64,000 nucleotides of DNA. Origin: Opitutales bacterium. Its GTDB lineage: Bacteria; Verrucomicrobiota; Verrucomicrobiia; Opitutales; UBA953. Positions 17,895 through 27,575 of the stretch are shown here, piece after piece. The first letter of the stretch is position 1. The number at the start of each line of letters is the position of its first letter. The translations under genes were made by a program, and so were the position numbers. The notes beneath the pieces were generated by a model. The model searched no databases. It saw only the letters and a list, made by a program, of their open reading frames with translations, and was not told the origin of the DNA. The stretch lies in contig JAFYWY010000017.1 in assembly GCA_017546455.1 (NCBI GenBank), positions 1 to 64,000 of the forward strand. The letters run 5' to 3'.

Positions 17895-19217
17895 TTACTG
17901 TTTGCTGTCCGTCGATTTCGGCTCGCTGATTTTTAACGCTAAAATCCGGATGCGGCTTTTCAGGTAATCGCCGAGGGCATCGCAATTGGCAAGCTCGGCG
18001 GCGAAATGCTGTTGGGCGGCTTCGGAAAGAACGGTCGGGAGTGTTTCGCCGGCATCAATTTCGGCGTAGATTTTCCGGATGCGTTCGCGGAATTCTTCCG
18101 TGCGTCGGGCTTGCTCGCGGCAATGAGCTTCGGCGATTTTTTGTTCCCGTTCGAGGCGGCGCAGGGCGTGGAATTGTTCCTGCCACAGGATAAGGGTTTC
18201 GTGGCGGACGAGGGCGCGTTCGCCGCTGGCGTTGGCGATACCGACGCGGTTGCGGTTCCAGGCGGGAAGCGAGAATCCGATGCCGAGGGTGAGCGAATCT
18301 TCGAATTTGTCGTTGCCGTCGATTTCATAGCTCGGTCCGAGCGAGAGTTCCGGATATTGGCGGCGGATTTCCGTTTTCAGAGCTGTTTCGCTCGCGGCGT
18401 AGAGTGCGAGAGCGGCGCGGATTTTCGGAAGCCCGGCGAGTTGCTCAGGCGTAGGCGAGGGGACGGGCGCGGGAATGCTTTCCGGCAGATGAGCGGAAAA
18501 TTGAATTTCGTGAGCGATGCGCGGCGCGAGGCCGAGCTCGCGGACGATACGGGCGCGCAGCTCTACGGCGGAGAAATCCAAATCGCGCTTTTCGGCCGCG
18601 GCTGCGTTGAGGCGGTCGCTCTCTTTTTGCATCTCTCCTGCCGAAATTTCACCCAGCTCAAAGAGCTTTTCGAGCTTGGCTTTTTCTTTGACGAGCTTTG
18701 CGAGATAGGCTTCGGTGACGCGGAGTTTTTCCGCGGTAACGGCGTAATCGATCCAAAGCGCGGCAAAGGAATTGCGGAAATCGAACTCGGCCTGTACCAG
18801 CGTCCACGCATCCGATTCGCTGTAGTGGGCGGCGGCTTCTTCGGCGAGCCCGGGAAGACCGGTTACCGGGATGGTGAGACCGACGCTCGGCGTATAGGCC
18901 CAAGGTTGCGAGCCGCTGTTAAGTACGCGTTTGAGCCCGAAAGATACGGAAGGGTCTTCCCACCAGCCGGATTGCTTTTCGACGTCGCGGCTTTTGGCGA
19001 GGCGGATGCGGGCACGGTTGAGCTCCGGATTGAAGGCGAGCCCGAGGAGTTGAGCATCGGAAAAGGAAAGGGTCGGGAAGCCTTTTGCGAGTGTTTCGGA
19101 GCCTTCGACCCAAGATTGTGTTTCGGTTCCGAGGTTTAAGGGATTCGCCTCGTAGCTTACGCAGGATACGAGCGGCGCAATTGCGGCAAAAAGAATTAGG
19201 GATTTTGTTTTTCGCAT
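17895..19217 (-). CDS. CzcC/TolC-type outer-membrane efflux lipoprotein
   Basis: ATG 19217 (MRKTKSLILFAAIAPLVSC) gives a 440-residue protein with a lipobox LVSC. The frame extends further upstream but that part lacks sense. The rest is long-helical with two related halves, as in outer-membrane efflux channel (OEP) proteins; ELNRARIRLAKSRDVEKQSG and the later QEQFHALRRLEREQKIAE lie in helical regions. It should form the trimeric exit duct for the neighbouring adaptor. It is transcribed with the small Cys-rich gene upstream (113-nt gap) and the adaptor downstream. Confidence 0.85.
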   Translation of the reverse strand: MRKTKSLILFAAIAPLVSCVSYEANPLNLGTETQSWVEGSETLAKGFPTLSFSDAQLLGLAFNPELNRARIRLAKSRDVEKQSGWWEDPSVSFGLKRVLNSGSQPWAYTPSVGLTIPVTGLPGLAEEAAAHYSESDAWTLVQAEFDFRNSFAALWIDYAVTAEKLRVTEAYLAKLVKEKAKLEKLFELGEISAGEMQKESDRLNAAAAEKRDLDFSAVELRARIVRELGLAPRIAHEIQFSAHLPESIPAPVPSPTPEQLAGLPKIRAALALYAASETALKTEIRRQYPELSLGPSYEIDGNDKFEDSLTLGIGFSLPAWNRNRVGIANASGERALVRHETLILWQEQFHALRRLEREQKIAEAHCREQARRTEEFRERIRKIYAEIDAGETLPTVLSEAAQQHFAAELANCDALGDYLKSRIRILALKISEPKSTDSKQ

Positions 19218-19330
19218 GAAAAAAGCGGTTGGAAATTCGGACAAAAGGGGAAGCGTCGCGCGCAAGGCAAAATTGCCCTTGCGGAGACATGACAAAAGCT
19301 CGCACGCGGGTTGCGGCGAGTCGGCGGGTG

Positions 19331-19756
19331 CTAAGCCAGGAGCGGGAGCGCGGCGCCGATCTTCGGCGGCGAGGCGCATAAGCGCGAGTCGGGCGGCGCC
19401 GTTCCGTTTACCCGTGTCGGCGAGAGCTGTGTTTCGGGATACTTTAAAATTGCGAGAAAGTCCTGAAGGAAAAAGGCTCCGACGGTGGGAAGCGAAAGGG
19501 CGCTGAGGGTTGCAGGAATCGTTTCGTCCAAGTCAAAGTCGAGCTTTTCGTGGGAGCCCGAGGGCGCTTCGGAGGCGTGGTCGGCGTGCATGCAAGCGGA
19601 GCAGCAGGCCTTGCAGGCGGATGCGGTAGTCGGGCAGGCATTGATGCCCGCGAAGGAAAATTTCCCTTCGGAGAGACAGAATCCGACGACGCTCATGTTG
19701 CCGACCAAAGTAAGCAACAGGGCGAACGCAAGCGTTAGGATTCTGAAGAAACGCAT
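19331..19756 (-). CDS. Small exported Cys-rich protein at the head of the efflux cluster
   Basis: I start it at ATG 19756 (MRFFRILTLAFALLLTLVG), giving 141 residues with a signal or anchor helix. The centre holds a cluster of cysteines (ACPTTASACKACCSACMHAD) with a following His, suggestive of metal binding. No family is recognised. It is the first gene of the set with the CzcC-like and CzcB-like genes, so a role as a periplasmic metal sensor or carrier is plausible but unproven. Confidence 0.6.
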   Translation of the reverse strand: MRFFRILTLAFALLLTLVGNMSVVGFCLSEGKFSFAGINACPTTASACKACCSACMHADHASEAPSGSHEKLDFDLDETIPATLSALSLPTVGAFFLQDFLAILKYPETQLSPTRVNGTAPPDSRLCASPPKIGAALPLLA

Positions 19757-19908
19757 GCTTAAAAAATCTTCCATGCACTTCCGCCTGTCAACGTTCGATT
19801 TTGTGCGTGCGGGATTTGGCGAAAAATGCGGAAAACACCGCCACGCTAAATTTCAATTTGCGCCGGACCCGCGAAAAATCTACGATTAACCGCAATCCCT
19901 TTTTTCAC

Positions 19909-22506
19909 ATGAGCTCTTCCGAATATAATTTCTCCGAAATCGAAAAACGCTGGCAACAATTCTGGGCGAACGACAAAACGTTCCGCGCCGAAAACAAGTC
20001 GGACAAACCGAAATTCTACGTCCTCGACATGTTCCCGTATCCGTCGGCCGCCGGCCTGCACATCGGCCACCCCGAAGGCTACACCGGTTCCGACATTCTT
20101 GCCCGCTACAAACGCGCGAAGGGCTTTAACGTGTTGCACCCGATGGGCTGGGACGCTTTCGGCCTTCCCGCCGAACAATACGCCATCAAGACCGGCAACC
20201 ACCCGCGCGGACAAACGCTGTCGAACATCGACAACTTCCGCCGCCAGCTCCAGATGCTCGGCTTTGCCATCGACTGGGACCGCGAAATCGCAACCATCGA
20301 TTCCAAGTATTTTAAGTGGACGCAGTGGATTTTCCTCAACCTCTTCAAACACGGCTTGGCTTATGTTGACGACAAGCCGGTTTGGTTCTGTCCGGAACTC
20401 GGCACCGTGCTCGCAAACGAAGAGGTGCTCAATACGGATGAAGGTCCGCGCAGCGAACGCGGGAACTTCCCGGTCGAACGCCGCCCGATTCGCCAGTGGG
20501 TTTTGAAAATCACGGCCTACGCGGAAAAACTCATTGAAGGTCTGGACGCGCTTAACTGGCCGGATTCCACCAAGCGCTTGCAGAAAAACTGGATCGGACG
20601 CAGCGAAGGCGCGGAAGTCGAATTCCCGCTCGCCGACGACCCGGAAACGAAGCTCAAAATTTTCACGACGCGCCCGGACACGCTTTACGGCGTAACCTAC
20701 ATGGTCATTGCGCCGGAACACCCGCTGCGCGAACGCCTCACGGCTCCGGAAAAACGCGCCGAAGTCGAAGCCTATGTCGAAAAGGCACGCAATAAATCCG
20801 ACCTCGAACGCACCGATTTGGCCAAGGAAAAAACCGGCGTTTTCACGGGCTGCTACGCAATCAATCCGCTCAACGGTGACCGCGTTCCGGTCTGGGTGGC
20901 CGACTACGTTCTGATGGGCTACGGCACGGGCGCCATCATGGCGGTTCCCGCGCACGACGAACGCGACTGGGACTTTGCCAAGGCGCACAATATTCCGATT
21001 ATCCAAGTCGTCGATAATCCCGACGCGAAGGTCGATGTGCAGGAATCCTCTTTCGTCGCTAACGGCGTCCTTGTCAACTCCGGCAAGTTCTCCGGCATGC
21101 CGACTTCCGAATCCAAGAAGGCAATCACGCAGTACGTCGAAGAGCAGGGCTGGGGCCGCGGTACCGTCAATTACAAGCTCCGCGACTGGCTTTTCTCCCG
21201 CCAACGCTACTGGGGCGAACCGTTCCCGATCGTTTGGGTTTCCGAAAACGATTACGAAAAAATCCCGGCGGATTCCGTTCTGCGTGAATTCATGCCGCAG
21301 GAAAAAATCGCGTACAAGACTTTTGACGGCGAAACGCTCGTCGCCGTGGCGCTCCCGTCGTCCGCGCTTCCGCTCGAACTCCCCGAAGTCGAATCCTACA
21401 AGCCGTCGGGAACGGGCGAATCGCCGCTCGCTAACGCCAAGGGCTGGGTAAACGTTTTCATCAATCTCGCAACGGGCGAAACGCGTTCCCGCGCCGAGGG
21501 CGAAGCCGCTCCGGAAGGCTGGGCTGCCGCCACGCGCGAAACGAACACCATGCCGCAGTGGGCCGGTTCCTGCTGGTACTACCTGCGCTATCTTTCGCCG
21601 GACTTCGACGGCGCGCCCGTCGATCCCGAAGCATTCGCCTACTGGCAGACGCCGGATTTTTATATCGGCGGCGCCGAACACGCCGTGTTGCACTTGCTCT
21701 ATGCACGCTTCTGGCATCGCTTCCTCTACGACATCGGCGTGCTCTCCACGCCCGAGCCGTTCACGCGCCTCTTCCACCAAGGCATCATTCTCGGCGAAGA
21801 CGGCGAAAAAATGTCGAAATCGCGCGGCAATGTCGTCAATCCCGACCAGATTGTCGCCGATTACGGAACGGACGCTCTGCGCCTTTATCTGATGTTCCTC
21901 GGGCCGCTCGAAGCCATGAAACCGTGGAATACGAAGGGCATCGAAGGCGTTGCCCGCCTCCTGCGCCGTCTGTGGCGCCAGTTCGTCGACGAAAGCACGG
22001 GCGCACTCTCCGCGCGCATTGCCGACGACGCTCAGGAAAGCTCGGACTTCCAACGCGTCTTCAATCAGTCGATCAAAAAGATTTCCTCCGATATCGAGTC
22101 GCTCGGTTTCAATACGGCGATTTCGCAGTACATGATTCTGATGAACGCGCTCGAAAAGGAAGCGGCGTTTACGCGTGAAACCGCGCGCGGCCTGCTCAAG
22201 CTCATCGCGCCGTTTGCTCCGCACATCGCGGAAGAACTTTGGAATCGCCTCGGCGAAACGGGTTCGGTCTGTGTCGCTGCGTGGCCGGTTTGCGACGAAT
22301 CCAAACTCGTCGAAGATTCCGTCACGATCGTCTTCTCCGTCAACGGCAAGCGCCGCAACGAAGCGAAGCTTCCGGTCGGTGCGACGAAGGACGCGATGAT
22401 TGCCGCCGCGAAGGCGGACGCCACGGTGCAGAAATTCATCGAAGGCAAGGAAATCGTCCGCGAAATCGTCGTTCCGGGCAAGCTCGTCAACATCGTCGTG
22501 AAGTAG
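19909..22506 (+). CDS. leuS: Leucyl-tRNA synthetase
   Basis: The 865-residue class I enzyme charges tRNA-Leu. The HIGH motif appears as GLHIGH in the PYPSAAGLHIGHPEGYT segment, the CP1 editing domain is present (ITTRPD-type segment IFTTRPDTLYGV; MAVPAHDERDW) and KMSKSRGNVVNP lies near residue 634. Start ATG 19909 (MSSSEYNFSEIEKRWQ) matches the family N-terminus; upstream codons are leader. It stands alone, divergent from the metal-efflux genes. Confidence 0.97.
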   Translation: MSSSEYNFSEIEKRWQQFWANDKTFRAENKSDKPKFYVLDMFPYPSAAGLHIGHPEGYTGSDILARYKRAKGFNVLHPMGWDAFGLPAEQYAIKTGNHPRGQTLSNIDNFRRQLQMLGFAIDWDREIATIDSKYFKWTQWIFLNLFKHGLAYVDDKPVWFCPELGTVLANEEVLNTDEGPRSERGNFPVERRPIRQWVLKITAYAEKLIEGLDALNWPDSTKRLQKNWIGRSEGAEVEFPLADDPETKLKIFTTRPDTLYGVTYMVIAPEHPLRERLTAPEKRAEVEAYVEKARNKSDLERTDLAKEKTGVFTGCYAINPLNGDRVPVWVADYVLMGYGTGAIMAVPAHDERDWDFAKAHNIPIIQVVDNPDAKVDVQESSFVANGVLVNSGKFSGMPTSESKKAITQYVEEQGWGRGTVNYKLRDWLFSRQRYWGEPFPIVWVSENDYEKIPADSVLREFMPQEKIAYKTFDGETLVAVALPSSALPLELPEVESYKPSGTGESPLANAKGWVNVFINLATGETRSRAEGEAAPEGWAAATRETNTMPQWAGSCWYYLRYLSPDFDGAPVDPEAFAYWQTPDFYIGGAEHAVLHLLYARFWHRFLYDIGVLSTPEPFTRLFHQGIILGEDGEKMSKSRGNVVNPDQIVADYGTDALRLYLMFLGPLEAMKPWNTKGIEGVARLLRRLWRQFVDESTGALSARIADDAQESSDFQRVFNQSIKKISSDIESLGFNTAISQYMILMNALEKEAAFTRETARGLLKLIAPFAPHIAEELWNRLGETGSVCVAAWPVCDESKLVEDSVTIVFSVNGKRRNEAKLPVGATKDAMIAAAKADATVQKFIEGKEIVREIVVPGKLVNIVVK

Positions 22507-22508
22507 AA

Positions 22509-22545
22509 TAATAGAAAGCTTAAAGTTTAACGCTTAGAGCTTAAC
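22509..22545. repeat. TTAAAG/TTAACG-type intergenic tract after leuS
   Basis: A degenerate tandem of words such as AAGCTTAAAG, TTTAACGC and TTAGAGCTTAACG directly follows the leuS stop and precedes the terminator. It is of the same kind as tracts at 13,668-13,795, 16,115-16,214, 24,793-24,905, 25,533-25,575 and 27,558-27,590. Confidence 0.6.
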
Positions 22546-22583
22546 GAACCGTTCCCGTGAATCTTTCGCGGGGACGGTTTTTT
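22546..22583 (+). terminator. Rho-independent terminator of leuS
   Basis: AACCGTTCCC pairs with GGGGACGGTT and is followed by TTTTTT. Confidence 0.85.
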
Positions 22584-22675
22584 GTGGGATTCATTGTTCC
22601 CGGATTCCGGTTTTCTGTTTGCCAAGCCGCTTACTCAGGCGTTTAATAGTCGAACATTTTAATTATCTACACATC

Positions 22676-23920
22676 ATGGCAGCTAAAACAATTCGTGATA
22701 TCGATGTTAACGGCAAACGCGTGTTTATCCGCGTTGACTTCAATGTCCCGCAGGACAAGGTGACGGGTGCGATTACGAACCCGCAGCGCATTATCGCGGC
22801 GCTTCCGACGATTCAGTACGCGCTCGACAACGGAGCCGCCGTCGTGCTCGCTTCTCACCTCGGTCGTCCGAACGGTCAGGTTACGCCGAAATTCTCTCTC
22901 AAGCCCGTCGCCGAAGAGCTTTCCAAGCAGATCGGCAAGCCGGTGAAATTCGTCGAAGATTGTGTCGGCGAAGCCGCTGAACAGGCGAAGGCAGAACTCA
23001 AGCCGGGCGAAATCCTCCTCCTCGAAAACCTGCGCTTCCACATCGAAGAAGAAGGCAAGGCGAAGGACGCTGAAGGCAACAAAATCAAGGCCGATCCGGA
23101 AAAGGTCGCTGCATTCCGCGCCAGTCTCTCCAAGAACGTGGACGTCTATGTGAACGACGCGTTCGGCACGGCTCACCGCGCCCACTCCTCCATGGTCGGC
23201 GTCGATCTTCCCGCGAAGGTTGCCGGCTTCCTCATGGAAAAGGAACTCAAGGCATTTGCTGCGGTGCTCGACAATCCGGCACGCCCGCTCCTCGCCATTC
23301 TCGGCGGCGCAAAGATTGCGGACAAGATTCCGCTGATTAAGAATCTCATCGACAAGGCTGACGAAATCATCATCGGCGGCGGTATGGCATTCACCTTCAA
23401 GAAGGTCATGCAGAACATGGAAATCGGTTCCTCGCTCTTCGACGAAGAAGGCGCGAAGCTCGTTCCGGAACTCGTTGCCAAGGCTGCCGAAAAGGGTGTG
23501 AAGATTACGCTCCCGGTTGACTACGTTTGCGCAGATAAGTTCGCGGCTGATGCTAACACGCAGGACGCGACCGACGAAACCGGCATTCCGGCCGGCTGGA
23601 TGGGGCTCGATGTCGGCCCGAAGACGGCTGAAATCTTCACGGCTTCCATCCTCGCTTCCAAGACCATCGTTTGGAACGGTCCGGCAGGCGTTTTCGAATT
23701 CGACAAGTTCGCAGCCGGCACGAAGGCTATGGCCGACGCCATCGCGAAGGCAACGGCAGACGGCGCAACGACGGTTGTCGGCGGCGGCGACACGGCTACG
23801 GCAGCCAAGAAGTTCGGCGTTGCCAAGACGGTTTCTCACTGCTCCACGGGCGGCGGCGCTTCCCTCGAACTCCTCGAAGGCAAGATCCTCCCGGGCGTTG
23901 ACGCTCTCGACAAGGCCTAA
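22676..23920 (+). CDS. pgk: Phosphoglycerate kinase
   Basis: This 414-residue glycolytic enzyme transfers the acyl phosphate of 1,3-bisphosphoglycerate to ADP. It shows the N-terminal RVDFNVPQ signature, the substrate-binding ASHLGRPNG, the hinge [12 protein letters not shown], and the C-terminal nucleotide-binding [11 protein letters not shown] and [11 protein letters not shown] 22676 ([16 protein letters not shown]) is the natural start. tpiA follows in the same direction after about 100 nt. Confidence 0.97.
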   Translation: MAAKTIRDIDVNGKRVFIRVDFNVPQDKVTGAITNPQRIIAALPTIQYALDNGAAVVLASHLGRPNGQVTPKFSLKPVAEELSKQIGKPVKFVEDCVGEAAEQAKAELKPGEILLLENLRFHIEEEGKAKDAEGNKIKADPEKVAAFRASLSKNVDVYVNDAFGTAHRAHSSMVGVDLPAKVAGFLMEKELKAFAAVLDNPARPLLAILGGAKIADKIPLIKNLIDKADEIIIGGGMAFTFKKVMQNMEIGSSLFDEEGAKLVPELVAKAAEKGVKITLPVDYVCADKFAADANTQDATDETGIPAGWMGLDVGPKTAEIFTASILASKTIVWNGPAGVFEFDKFAAGTKAMADAIAKATADGATTVVGGGDTATAAKKFGVAKTVSHCSTGGGASLELLEGKILPGVDALDKA

Positions 23921-23934
23921 AGGCAGTTAATCGT

Positions 23935-23982
23935 GAATAATGAATAGTGAATAGCATTTCGTTGTTCTCTATTCATTATTCG
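23935..23982. repeat. Inverted repeat between pgk and tpiA
   Basis: GAATAATGAATAG at 23935 pairs with CTATTCATTATTC at 23969. The AT-rich stem lies in the intergenic gap and could affect relative expression of the two genes. Confidence 0.6.
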
Positions 23983-24024
23983 CTGAACATCCCTCCATCA
24001 CTAAATTTCTTAAATTAAAACATT

Positions 24025-24792
24025 ATGGCACGTAAAATTCTCATCGCAGGTAACTGGAAAATGAACAAGACGGCGACGGAAGCCGTTGAGCTCGCAAAAC
24101 CGATCATCGAAGCGATCGGCAATCAGAACAACATCGACGTTCTGATGTGCCCGACCTTCACGTCGATTCCGGCGGTTTCCGCTCTCATCGGCAACTCGAC
24201 GGTCAAGCTCGGCGCGCAAAACGTCAGCGACAAGGCTTCGGGCGCTTACACGGGCGAAATCTCGGCCGCTATGCTCCGTGACCTCCATGTCTCCCACGTT
24301 ATCCTCGGACACAGCGAACGCCGCAGCTACTACGGCGAAACCGATGCGTTCATCAACAAGAAGGTTCTCACCTGCCTCGAAAGCAACCTCGTCCCGGTCC
24401 TCTGCGTCGGCGAAACGCTTGAAGAACGCGAAGCGGGCAAGGTTGAAGAAGTCATCAAGACCCAGCTCGTCGGCGGCCTCGCCGATGTTCCCGCAGACAA
24501 GGCGGAAAACATCGTCATCGCTTACGAACCGGTTTGGGCAATCGGCACGGGCAAGACCGCTACGCCGGAACAGGCTCAGGAAGTTCACGCATTCGTCCGC
24601 AAGATGCTTGCTGAAATCCTCGGACCGGTCGCCGACAAGATTCGCATCCTCTACGGCGGATCGATGAAGCCCTCCAATGCTGACGAACTGCTCGCAAAGC
24701 CGGACATCGACGGCGGCCTCATCGGCGGCGCAGCACTCGTTGCGAGCGACTTCCTCGCCCTCGTCGAAAGCGGCGTTAAGGCACAGGCTTAA
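24025..24792 (+). CDS. tpiA: Triosephosphate isomerase
   Basis: This 255-residue TIM barrel interconverts dihydroxyacetone phosphate and glyceraldehyde 3-phosphate. Catalytic residues are all present: K12 in GNWKMN, H96 in ILGHSERR and E168 in AYEPVWAIGTG, with phosphate-binding YGGSMKPSNA and GGLIGGAAL near the end. Placed after pgk, it forms a small glycolytic cluster ending in a strong terminator. Confidence 0.97.
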   Translation: MARKILIAGNWKMNKTATEAVELAKPIIEAIGNQNNIDVLMCPTFTSIPAVSALIGNSTVKLGAQNVSDKASGAYTGEISAAMLRDLHVSHVILGHSERRSYYGETDAFINKKVLTCLESNLVPVLCVGETLEEREAGKVEEVIKTQLVGGLADVPADKAENIVIAYEPVWAIGTGKTATPEQAQEVHAFVRKMLAEILGPVADKIRILYGGSMKPSNADELLAKPDIDGGLIGGAALVASDFLALVESGVKAQA

Positions 24793-24828
24793 TTGAGAGC
24801 TTAAAGATTAAGGCTTAAAGCTTAAAGA

Positions 24829-24866
24829 AGAGCGTTCCCCGGAAATCCGCGGGAACGCTTTTTTTG
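24829..24866 (+). terminator. Rho-independent terminator of tpiA
   Basis: AGCGTTCCCC pairs with GCGGGAACGCT and is followed by a T-run. A TTAAAG-type tract lies immediately before it. Confidence 0.88.
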
Positions 24867-24962
24867 TTAAATAGATTAAAGATTAGAGATTGAAGATTAA
24901 AGAGGTGTGAATGAACTGTTAGGTATTATCTGCTAACTATTAGGTGGTGGATGGTTTCGACG

Positions 24963-25487
24963 CTCTCTTTAGGGCTACCTCTAGAAATTCGTTTTTTAAA
25001 AAGAGCGTATATTTCGTTCCATTGCGCCGCAGGATGCTCAAGGGCACATCATCGTCGCTCAGCGGCGCATGACGTCGAGACGCCTGTCCGCAGGTTCCGC
25101 CTGCGTCTGCACCCGCGGTTACCTCATGTAGTGCACCTCCGGAGCACATGTTCTGACGAACCGGATGGAAGAATGCTTGAACCCGGATCTAAAAAAGGAA
25201 TTTCTAGAGGTTCCCTTAAAAAAACGAAACCAATCATCGAATCCTCTAAGCGGTAATTATTCGGGATTCGTAATTGCGTAGCAGCCTCTGCGAGGCTGTG
25301 CGCTGAAGGTGCACTACATTGGATAACCGCGGGTGCAGGTGGTAGCCGAAACCCGCGGATAGGCGGTCTTGTCGTCATGCGTCGGTCGAGGACGCGCTTA
25401 CAGCCCTGACGTGCCTGCGGCGCAATGGAACGAAATACACGCCCTTTTCGTAGGCGAATCACCGAGAAACGATAGCCCTAAAGAGAG
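24963..25487. repeat. 525-bp imperfect palindrome in a gene-free interval
   Basis: The outer arms CTCTCTTTAGGGCTA (24963-24977) and TAGCCCTAAAGAGAG (25473-25487) are perfect complements. A 24-bp perfect pair lies at 25010-25033 and 25414-25437, and further inside about 75 bp of each arm match with scattered changes (for example GGTGCACTACAT and CCGCGGGTGCAG against their complements). The left half also has its own 13-bp terminal repeat CCTCTAGAAATTC at 24978-24990 and 25198-25210. The interval 24,793-25,572 carries no convincing gene. The structure looks like two inverted copies of a small non-autonomous element. Confidence 0.75.
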
Positions 25488-25572
25488 GCGGAATCTGATG
25501 TGTTTAATAGTTATTAGTTAATAGTTAACAGTTCCTTCAATCCTCTTTAAACTTTAATCTCTAATCTTTAAT

Positions 25573-26262
25573 CTATCTCTCCCGCGGGAGGTATTTCTCG
25601 AAAAACTCCGGCGGCGGGCTTTCCAATTCGATGGGCTTGCTCGTGCGCGGGTGGGCGAAGGCGAGTTTCCAAGCGTGAAGCGCCAAACGCTCGGCGCGGA
25701 TTTTTCCGTACATTCTGTCGCCCAAGACGGGATGGCCGATTTCGGAAAATTGCACGCGGATCTGATTTTTTCTTCCCGTAATCAGCTCTGCACAGACGGC
25801 GGTCCAATTTGCACCGCGGGCCAGTACTCGATAGCGCGTTTGGGCGAGTTTGCCTTCGCGGGGATTTTTAACGGAAAAAACGCGATAGGCCTCGTCTTGA
25901 GCCAAGTAAGATTCGATTATCCCTTCGTCTTGGGGCAGTTTTCCCGCGAGGACGGCGAGGTAATGTTTTTTCACGCTTTGCCAATCTTCGTGCATGGCTT
26001 CGCGCAACACGAGCGATTTGGCGAAGACGAGCAGACCGCTGGTTTCGCGGTCGAGTCGGTTGACGGCAAACAGCTCCTTGCGGGATTTGCTTTGGCCTTT
26101 CCGGATAAAATTTGTCATCAAGGAGAGGGCATTGCGGTCGGGTTCGTAGCGCGCAGGTACGCTGAGCAGGCCGCAGGGCTTTTCGATGATGAGCAGGTCG
26201 GCGTCTTCAAAAAGGATGCGAACGCCGCGCGGAAGAAATTTTTCCGGAGGATTTTTTGCCAT
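25573..26262 (-). CDS. RluA-family rRNA/tRNA pseudouridine synthase
   Basis: ATG 26262 (MAKNPPEKFLPRG) gives 229 residues; the longer open frame overlaps the upstream gene. The catalytic motif reads VNRLDRETSGLLVFAK, keeping the Arg-Leu-Asp with the nucleophilic Asp, and EKPCGLLSVPA and GRKNQIRVQFSEIGHPVLGD are further family signatures. No S4 domain precedes it. The substrate position in rRNA or tRNA cannot be told. The gene begins 8 nt after the stop of the NamZ-like gene, so the two are probably co-transcribed. Confidence 0.88.
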   Translation of the reverse strand: MAKNPPEKFLPRGVRILFEDADLLIIEKPCGLLSVPARYEPDRNALSLMTNFIRKGQSKSRKELFAVNRLDRETSGLLVFAKSLVLREAMHEDWQSVKKHYLAVLAGKLPQDEGIIESYLAQDEAYRVFSVKNPREGKLAQTRYRVLARGANWTAVCAELITGRKNQIRVQFSEIGHPVLGDRMYGKIRAERLALHAWKLAFAHPRTSKPIELESPPPEFFEKYLPRER

Positions 26263-26270
26263 GAAAATGC

Positions 26271-27557
26271 TTAGGCGTAGAGCCAGTATTTTTTGATGCG
26301 GACCTGGAAGAGGCGCGCTTGTTTGTCCCAGAGATCGTACCAGGCGCGGATGTTGATTTTCGCGCCGTCGCGGGCCAAGGCGTTGAAAAATGCTTCCGAG
26401 CCGACGTGTTTGATGAAGAGCTCCCGCTCGCTTTTTTTCAATGCGGCAAAGGGATTTTCGCCGCTCCAAAGGCAGGCCTGGCGCATCATGTGAAAGCTGA
26501 TTTCGCAGGGGCGCAGCGCGTTCCAGTTGGAAATGGCGAGATAAGCGCCTTCCGTCTTTTCGATTTCGCGCGGGAGGGCCGTCAGCCCGCGGATAAAGTA
26601 GCTGTTAATGGTTGAGACCAGAGCTTTTGCGTTCTTCTTCGGATAGGTGATCCAGCGGAACGGGAAAGTCAGCTTGCCGTCGGCGGCGCGGAAAGTATGG
26701 GCAAATTTTCCGGCTTGTGTGCCCAATCCGCTCATCGCGTAGCCTTCGACGGCTTCCGGCGAGTTGATATAGGGTGAGGTCGGCACCCAGCGCAGACCGG
26801 TGTCGCGCCAGCGCATGGCACGCGTCCAACCCTGCATCTTGACGACATCGACGCGGCCGCGGGCGCGCGCGTTTTTCGTCAGCGTCAGCCAGTTCTCACG
26901 CGTGGCGGCGATGGCAAGTTCGCCGATGGTCAGTCCGTGGACATAGGGCACCGGATAAAGCCCGACGTAGCTTTGCCATTTGTCGTCGAGCATCGGACCG
27001 TCCACCTTGAGGCCGCCGAGCGGATTCGGTCGGTCGAGCACGACTACGGGAATGCCGGCGTCGAAGCAGGCTTCGAGGACATAACGCATGCACGAGACGT
27101 AGGTGTAGCTGCGGGAGCCGATGTCCTGCAAGTCAATCACCATGCAATCCAAGCCGCTGAGCATGTCCGGCGTCGGCTTGCGCGTCTTTCCGTAGAGCGA
27201 GAAAACGGGCAGTTTCGTCTTGGAATCGATTTGATTTTGGACGATTTTTTCGGCGGGAACGTTGCCGTAGATGCCGTGTTCCGGACCGAAGAGTTTGACG
27301 AGCTTGACACCCGCCTTGCGTCCGCGCGTATGCAGCACCTGAATCGTACTTTCGCCGCGGGAATTGACGCCCGCCTGGTTGGTGACCAACCCGACGCGCT
27401 TGCCGCGCAAACGCTTGAATTTTTCCGCCTCAAGCACATCGATCCCGAGCTTAATTTTCGGAGCCGGGCCCTCTGTCGTCGCCGCAAACAACCCGCCGCC
27501 GAACGCGAGTGCCGCGCCGGCAAGCAGAGAGGTTTTTATGAACTGACGACGATTCAT
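26271..27557 (-). CDS. DUF1343/NamZ-like exo-beta-N-acetylmuramidase, Tat-exported
   Basis: The 428-residue protein begins MNRRQFIKTSLLAGAALAF, a twin-arginine signal. The mature part shows DUF1343 landmarks: GLVTNQAGV, KLFGPEHGIYGN, SLYGKTRKPTPDML, VIDLQDIGSRSYTY, LDRPNPLGG and SPYINSPEAVEGYA. Characterised members (NamZ, GH171) release N-acetylmuramic acid from peptidoglycan fragments, so a periplasmic cell-wall recycling role is likely. The exact activity of this member is inferred from the family. Confidence 0.88.
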   Translation of the reverse strand: MNRRQFIKTSLLAGAALAFGGGLFAATTEGPAPKIKLGIDVLEAEKFKRLRGKRVGLVTNQAGVNSRGESTIQVLHTRGRKAGVKLVKLFGPEHGIYGNVPAEKIVQNQIDSKTKLPVFSLYGKTRKPTPDMLSGLDCMVIDLQDIGSRSYTYVSCMRYVLEACFDAGIPVVVLDRPNPLGGLKVDGPMLDDKWQSYVGLYPVPYVHGLTIGELAIAATRENWLTLTKNARARGRVDVVKMQGWTRAMRWRDTGLRWVPTSPYINSPEAVEGYAMSGLGTQAGKFAHTFRAADGKLTFPFRWITYPKKNAKALVSTINSYFIRGLTALPREIEKTEGAYLAISNWNALRPCEISFHMMRQACLWSGENPFAALKKSERELFIKHVGSEAFFNALARDGAKINIRAWYDLWDKQARLFQVRIKKYWLYA

Positions 27558-27575
27558 GAGAGGAGAGCTTAAAGA

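Noticed and set aside
19846-22224. 792-codon open frame on the minus strand
   Set aside because: Antisense of leuS; Arg/Phe/Val-rich with no domain. High GC at third codon positions makes such shadows common here.
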